Assembly (NCBI GenBank): GCA_026260175.1
Contig: JAKCWW010000248.1
Coordinates: 32,850-96,849 of the forward strand
DNA: 64,000 nucleotides
Direction: 5' to 3'
Source of the DNA: Reticulitermes lucifugus
Taxonomy: Eukaryota; Arthropoda; Insecta; Blattodea; Rhinotermitidae
Under the pieces are notes generated by a model. It worked only from the letters and a program-made list of their open reading frames with translations. It did no database searches and was not told the DNA's origin. Positions 60,701-64,000 of this stretch are shown here, in pieces (the stretch's first letter is position 1; the number at the start of each line of letters is the position of its first letter). The translations under genes were made by a program, and so were the position numbers.

Positions 60701-62024
60701 ATGCAGTGTTCACGTAAGCCGTTTTCGAAACTCGTTTCACACATTTGTTCCTAACAATTATTGCTTAATATTTTTTCTCCTAAATATTTTGAGCCTGAAA
60801 AAGTAATGAGAGAAATTGAAAGGTGAAGATATCCCTGTTCCTAACGAAGCAACGTGTCATGAAGGTGTAAGGGAGAGCAGAGATACAGCTCTACGCATTT
60901 TTAAAACCGTAAATACGTAAGGAAATTGGTCAGCTGAAGCTTCCTTCGCTTTAAAACCAGGGAATGAGGCCCCGTTTTCCATTGCATCGGTAACAGGGTG
61001 GGGGCCACATCCGTTCTGGACAATTGGATAAGAAACGATCCCACCCCTACCGGGCATCGAACCATGACTTATAAGTCGTCCTACCTGTAGCCAAGTTAAT
61101 ATACAGTGCCATGCAATTTTCCTGATAGAATATTATAAATGTGAACAAATTACACAAAAAGGGATAAAAATGCGGCGGATAAAAAATAAATTATTCCTTC
61201 CGTAACCTAAAATCCTGGCACTATAATTTATGTGTACTGTTAGTCAAGCTCATAATTGGACTAATGCTGTATAGGAGGATCCAGTGCTAGTTTGAGTAAG
61301 CAGTGATGCGAAATTTGGATTGCGTGATATTTATGTTACAGTATCAAGTTTTAAGAAAATGTAACGTTCACTTTTCTCTACAGTATTGCATTCTGAAAAA
61401 CTCCGGGACCCTCACTCACCGAGCACTCATTCTTTGTCAGAGTACGCTGCGTTTACAATTTTGTCACAAAGGACTCTGTGAATTAGTAAAATTATATTGC
61501 GCACAAAGCATTAGTCGCGCCATCCACACTCTTTTACGTATTGCGCTTCCGTGAAGCGAACTTACGTGTTGGGAGTCTGCCGACATGACCAGTCGAGGGT
61601 CCGACTCTTCCGCCAGAGTGGGCGCTTGCCAAAAAAAATCTCGCTGCATGGATACCGCACCACTACATTAAATTGCTAAAATTCAGTTTTCAAATGAACA
61701 TGTCGTCACAAAATACTCGTATAATTTACTTTCATGCAAGATCTCCTCTTTTATAGTTCTCTCTGATTAGGCCATCTCTTCTGCTATTACTGTAGACCTA
61801 GAGTACAGGATATCATTATATAATAAATTTGTAATTTATAATTTGTATTACATCACGATTATTACTTAATACGAGTGCTTTCTTGCAGGTTTCCTCCAAC
61901 TACCGATAAGGAATTTGAACAAATATACGATGTCTATGACAGGGCGCATAATGCAAAACGCAACTGTTCAAGTCTATTCCCTGCTTGTCCGAGATCTCTG
62001 CTGGAATCTTCCACAATCTTATGA
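57777..62024 (+). CDS. Gene H: DM4/DM12 family secreted protein, 4 coding exons, 195 aa
   Basis: Exons are 57777-57932, 59818-60005, 60606-60713 and 61889-62024; introns are 1885, 600 and 1175 bp, phases 0, 2, 2, GT-AG. ATG 57777 starts the signal peptide MRSAILNCLIIVIEFPFSITA; the internal ATG 57840 would remove it. RKKR (38-41) precedes YLSFPDGSILQ. Exon 2 carries FGYTVGTNWELP, then FKRKPEEIHRRHRRELYAKLEPVL. Exon 3 has MGLDGRECILRALCEAG and LQEILYAVFT. Exon 4 has DRAHNAKRNCSSLFPACPRSLLE, with the C-x6-C pair, then TGA. It matches gene G in exon order, length and motifs, but keeps the acidic-to-Arg DGR motif that gene G has as DGE. AATAAA at 62235 could end the transcript. The protein is secreted by inference; its function is unknown. 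Confidence 0.9.
58326..58637 (-). CDS. MADF-domain exon or relic, antisense in gene H intron 1
   Basis: The minus-strand frame contains MLDFMKDLPFLWNTKSAHF, then NSLQEVVQDLNF and LKLKIKTIRIRYGAELR, the pattern of the N-terminal and middle helices of a MADF (Myb/SANT-like) DNA-binding domain. The open part ends at ...ELR* directly over AAG|gtaata, which could be a splice donor, since MADF proteins usually continue with K/R-rich residues here. MADF proteins are abundant in insects and also occur in DNA transposons, so this may be a host exon, a captured fragment or a transposon relic. No neighbouring exon was identified. The exact start is not supported; residues before LKDDHTPL may not be coding. 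Confidence 0.5.
   Translation of the reverse strand: MYICAVNSVNKRDVLFLFSKCFSVLKPPTIIVKLKDDHTPLMLDFMKDLPFLWNTKSAHFRKQRTRENSLQEVVQDLNFQEPTKEDLKLKIKTIRIRYGAELR
58766..58935 (-). mobile_element. Retroposed 170-bp element with target-site duplication, in gene H intron 1
   Basis: ACTCATTCTCTACT occurs at 58752-58765 and again at 58936-58949, flanking the element. The left edge is a T-run, i.e. a poly(A) tail for a minus-strand insertion. The minus strand contains GGCCTAGGCCCCTAAGG and GGCTGTCGAGCCATAGG, also seen at the very start of the window. The interior has no recognised tRNA promoter. Confidence 0.75.
60853..61095 (-). mobile_element. SINE (family 1) in gene H intron 3
   Basis: The minus-strand copy keeps 'gcagagatacagctctac' and 'ccgggcatcgaaccatga' (B-box region on the complementary strand), with a degenerate body. 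It begins 140 bp after exon 3. Confidence 0.6.
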
Positions 62025-64000
62025 CATTACAAACCCCATAATTTTGTTGTCCTGTCCGAATGTTTATCTCTCTTTCGAAGTCCAGGTAAGGAGTTTATTT
62101 AACTAACTGACAATTGTACAAAATATTACATGTTCCTAAGGCATGTCCTGAGAGAAGATACCAGCACCAGAAGGACAAAACATTAAAGAGCAGACTATAA
62201 ATAATTCATATTATAAATATTTGCCTTTTTGCTAAATAAATGAAATGTTTATTACCGTATATAAAATTGACCTGTCTGTCTTGTAAGTTTGTAGTTCCAT
62301 AGGAAAGGTAGGACTACACGTCATCACCAATGTTCCCTCTAAGCTGCGCGGGTGCCCTGCCGCACAGAAACTGAAATGCTCCCGCGCACACTAAATTCTT
62401 TCCGCGCAGTTGGGATTAAAATTTAAAGTTCCGCGCAGTTGTCAGGTCGTGTAAACATTTTCTGCTGAGAGCAACAGCAGGTCCGAGCGGCTGTAAAAAA
62501 AAATTACAGGGAAAGTTGATCATCACATAAAATATATCCGCATCTTTATAACACTATAAAAACTTGGTGTAAAATGTTAATATACATCACAAAATGTTTC
62601 ATATTTATTTTAGATTGGTTAATAGAAGATGGCTCAAAGACGTCGAAAACTGCACTGGGCCGGAGATCAGTTGGCCGCCCGTAAAGCTGACCATCACATC
62701 AATGTACAAGATCTACAAAGTGACCATTAGTATAGAAATATTGGGAAAATCAACAAGAGTGTTGGCTGTGTTTTGGTATGTCACGGACGACCTACAGATC
62801 GATATAAAGTGTTCAATGAAATGACTTTAACGACAGGTGAATGTGTGGAGCTGATACTGCTTTGTGGTCGGATCATGTTAAAAAATATTATAAATAATTT
62901 AACATTGTGACAATGTACGTACGTGTTTCCAGACTTCAAGGCCCTAAGACAAAGTAACATTGAATTAAGATCCACAGACCTTACACCTTTTCATGGTACA
63001 GAACATAAGCACAAAAAACCTTTTTTGATTTTTGTAACCATTCTGAATGCCTGCAAATATTTTCGTAATTTCTGCGTGAGTTACAAAGTGATCAAGGCAA
63101 TAACGAAAGCCTATTCTGAAAATACTGAAAGGAACATATGAACCCAAAGAAATGGGAGTAACGGGATGATGTAGGACACGAGGTAGTAGTTTAGTCCTGC
63201 ATTTCATTTGCAACTTCTATCGCTATGCATTAGCAATACTTGCAAGTACACGTTATGATGTATCACGAAACCAACAAGACGCCGTCACAGAAATTGTAAA
63301 CGTAGCTTGAATACACGACCATCTTTAAAAGCTTGCCACTCATACAGTCTCGTCACACACGCCTTTGTGCTGAACCGGAGTAGACATCGAGCATTTCTTG
63401 TTGAGAATTTTTTTTTGTTTTGTCAGTCACAGTGACTGCTCTCTCTCACAGGGATAGAAAAACGTGTAGTTTGTTGACGATATTCTAACGGCAAAAACGG
63501 TAATTGGAAATATCAGTATGGATAAGAATATTATACTTTCAGATCTATCGAAGACTATGCCCGTAAAACCTTAAGAAAGCAAAGAGGCACTCAGAATATG
63601 AAGCGGCATCACAACGCAAGCAACACTGGATATCCACAAATAAATACAAAAAATTAATAACTTATCTAACACCCTGTGAACGGAACCCGCAATTTCATCC
63701 ATCATCTGCAATATTAAGCCTCCGCATTGCACTCACTCCTTAGACAATCACATCCACCTCCAATCTGCACAACCAGTATCATGACGACACATGCTATAAT
63801 GTTATCCTAAAATATTCTTCCCTATTTTCCAACTACATATTTTACAAGAGATCCTTTCACATAAATTCGGAAGGCATTTCTCCAGACCTTACAAAAACTT
63901 GAAAATTGTAATTATTATCGCGGGATGGATGCACAACACAAATGTTGAAATGTCAGGTACGAAATATAAAAGCATTAGGTGCAAGAAATTCTAATCGGAT
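62025..64000. other. 3' flank of gene H, no further gene recognised
   Basis: It contains a candidate poly(A) signal AATAAA (62235-62240) and a GC-rich segment at 62325-62500 that resembles the end of a hAT transposon. The rest has no exon signature. If the cluster continues, the spacing of earlier genes would put the next first exon near or beyond the right edge. Confidence 0.5.
62325..62500. mobile_element. Possible hAT-type DNA transposon remnant
   Basis: 'aatgttccctctaagctgcg' opens a GC-rich stretch with repeated CCGCGCA motifs (62383, 62402, 62431). I recall this opening from animal hAT elements. Only one end is recognisable and no target duplication was found. Confidence 0.35.

Noticed and set aside
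61555-61625. tRNA-like stretch with GGGTCCGACTCT
   Set aside because: Only the B-box-like word is present. I found no A box or acceptor stem at the right distance.

Overview
The window is insect nuclear DNA: AT-rich, with short exons, GT-AG introns of about 0.2-3.1 kb, and many tRNA-derived SINEs, non-LTR retrotransposon tails and small DNA-transposon remnants. Two SINE families and the LINE tail look like repeats I know from cockroach and termite genomes. A blattodean or another polyneopteran is therefore my best guess, but the order is inference. There are 50 Ns at 22664-22713.

The only convincing host protein-coding content is a head-to-tail array of eight genes, all on the + strand, encoding small secreted proteins of the insect DM4/DM12 family (Pfam PF07841, function unknown). 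In order they are: gene A (last exon only, 980-1187), B (6838-9634), C (11959-16209), D (22919-29881), E (34026-40792), F (43032-47528), G (51367-55214) and H (57777-62024). Except for A and the start of E, every gene reads as a complete open frame once spliced: 219, 214, 189, 176, 195 and 195 aa for B, C, D, F, G and H. Each has a signal peptide, a basic R-x-x-R site, a conserved F/Y-P-x-G block, a G-x-(D/E/N)-G motif followed by C-x-L-R-x-x-C, and a C-terminal C-x6-C block.

The genes fall into subgroups that follow their order. A, B and C have three coding exons and two extra cysteines. D and E have four coding exons and a YPKG motif. F is a divergent singleton. G and H have four coding exons, and both encode 195 aa. 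This order suggests stepwise local duplication. Intron positions and phases (0, 2, 2) are the same throughout, except that A/B/C-type genes lack the middle intron.

Introns and spacers hold the repeats: a degraded SINE family with a (TTTACC)n-like tail (about 15 copies), two other tRNA-derived SINE families, five copies of one LINE 3' end, a hAT-like MITE, a pogo/Tigger-like MITE, a retroposed 170-bp element with target-site duplications, several long inverted repeats, a 13 x 45 bp minisatellite with higher-order structure, and an antisense MADF-domain exon or relic in intron 1 of gene H. I saw no rRNA, functional tRNA, CRISPR or LTR-type element.
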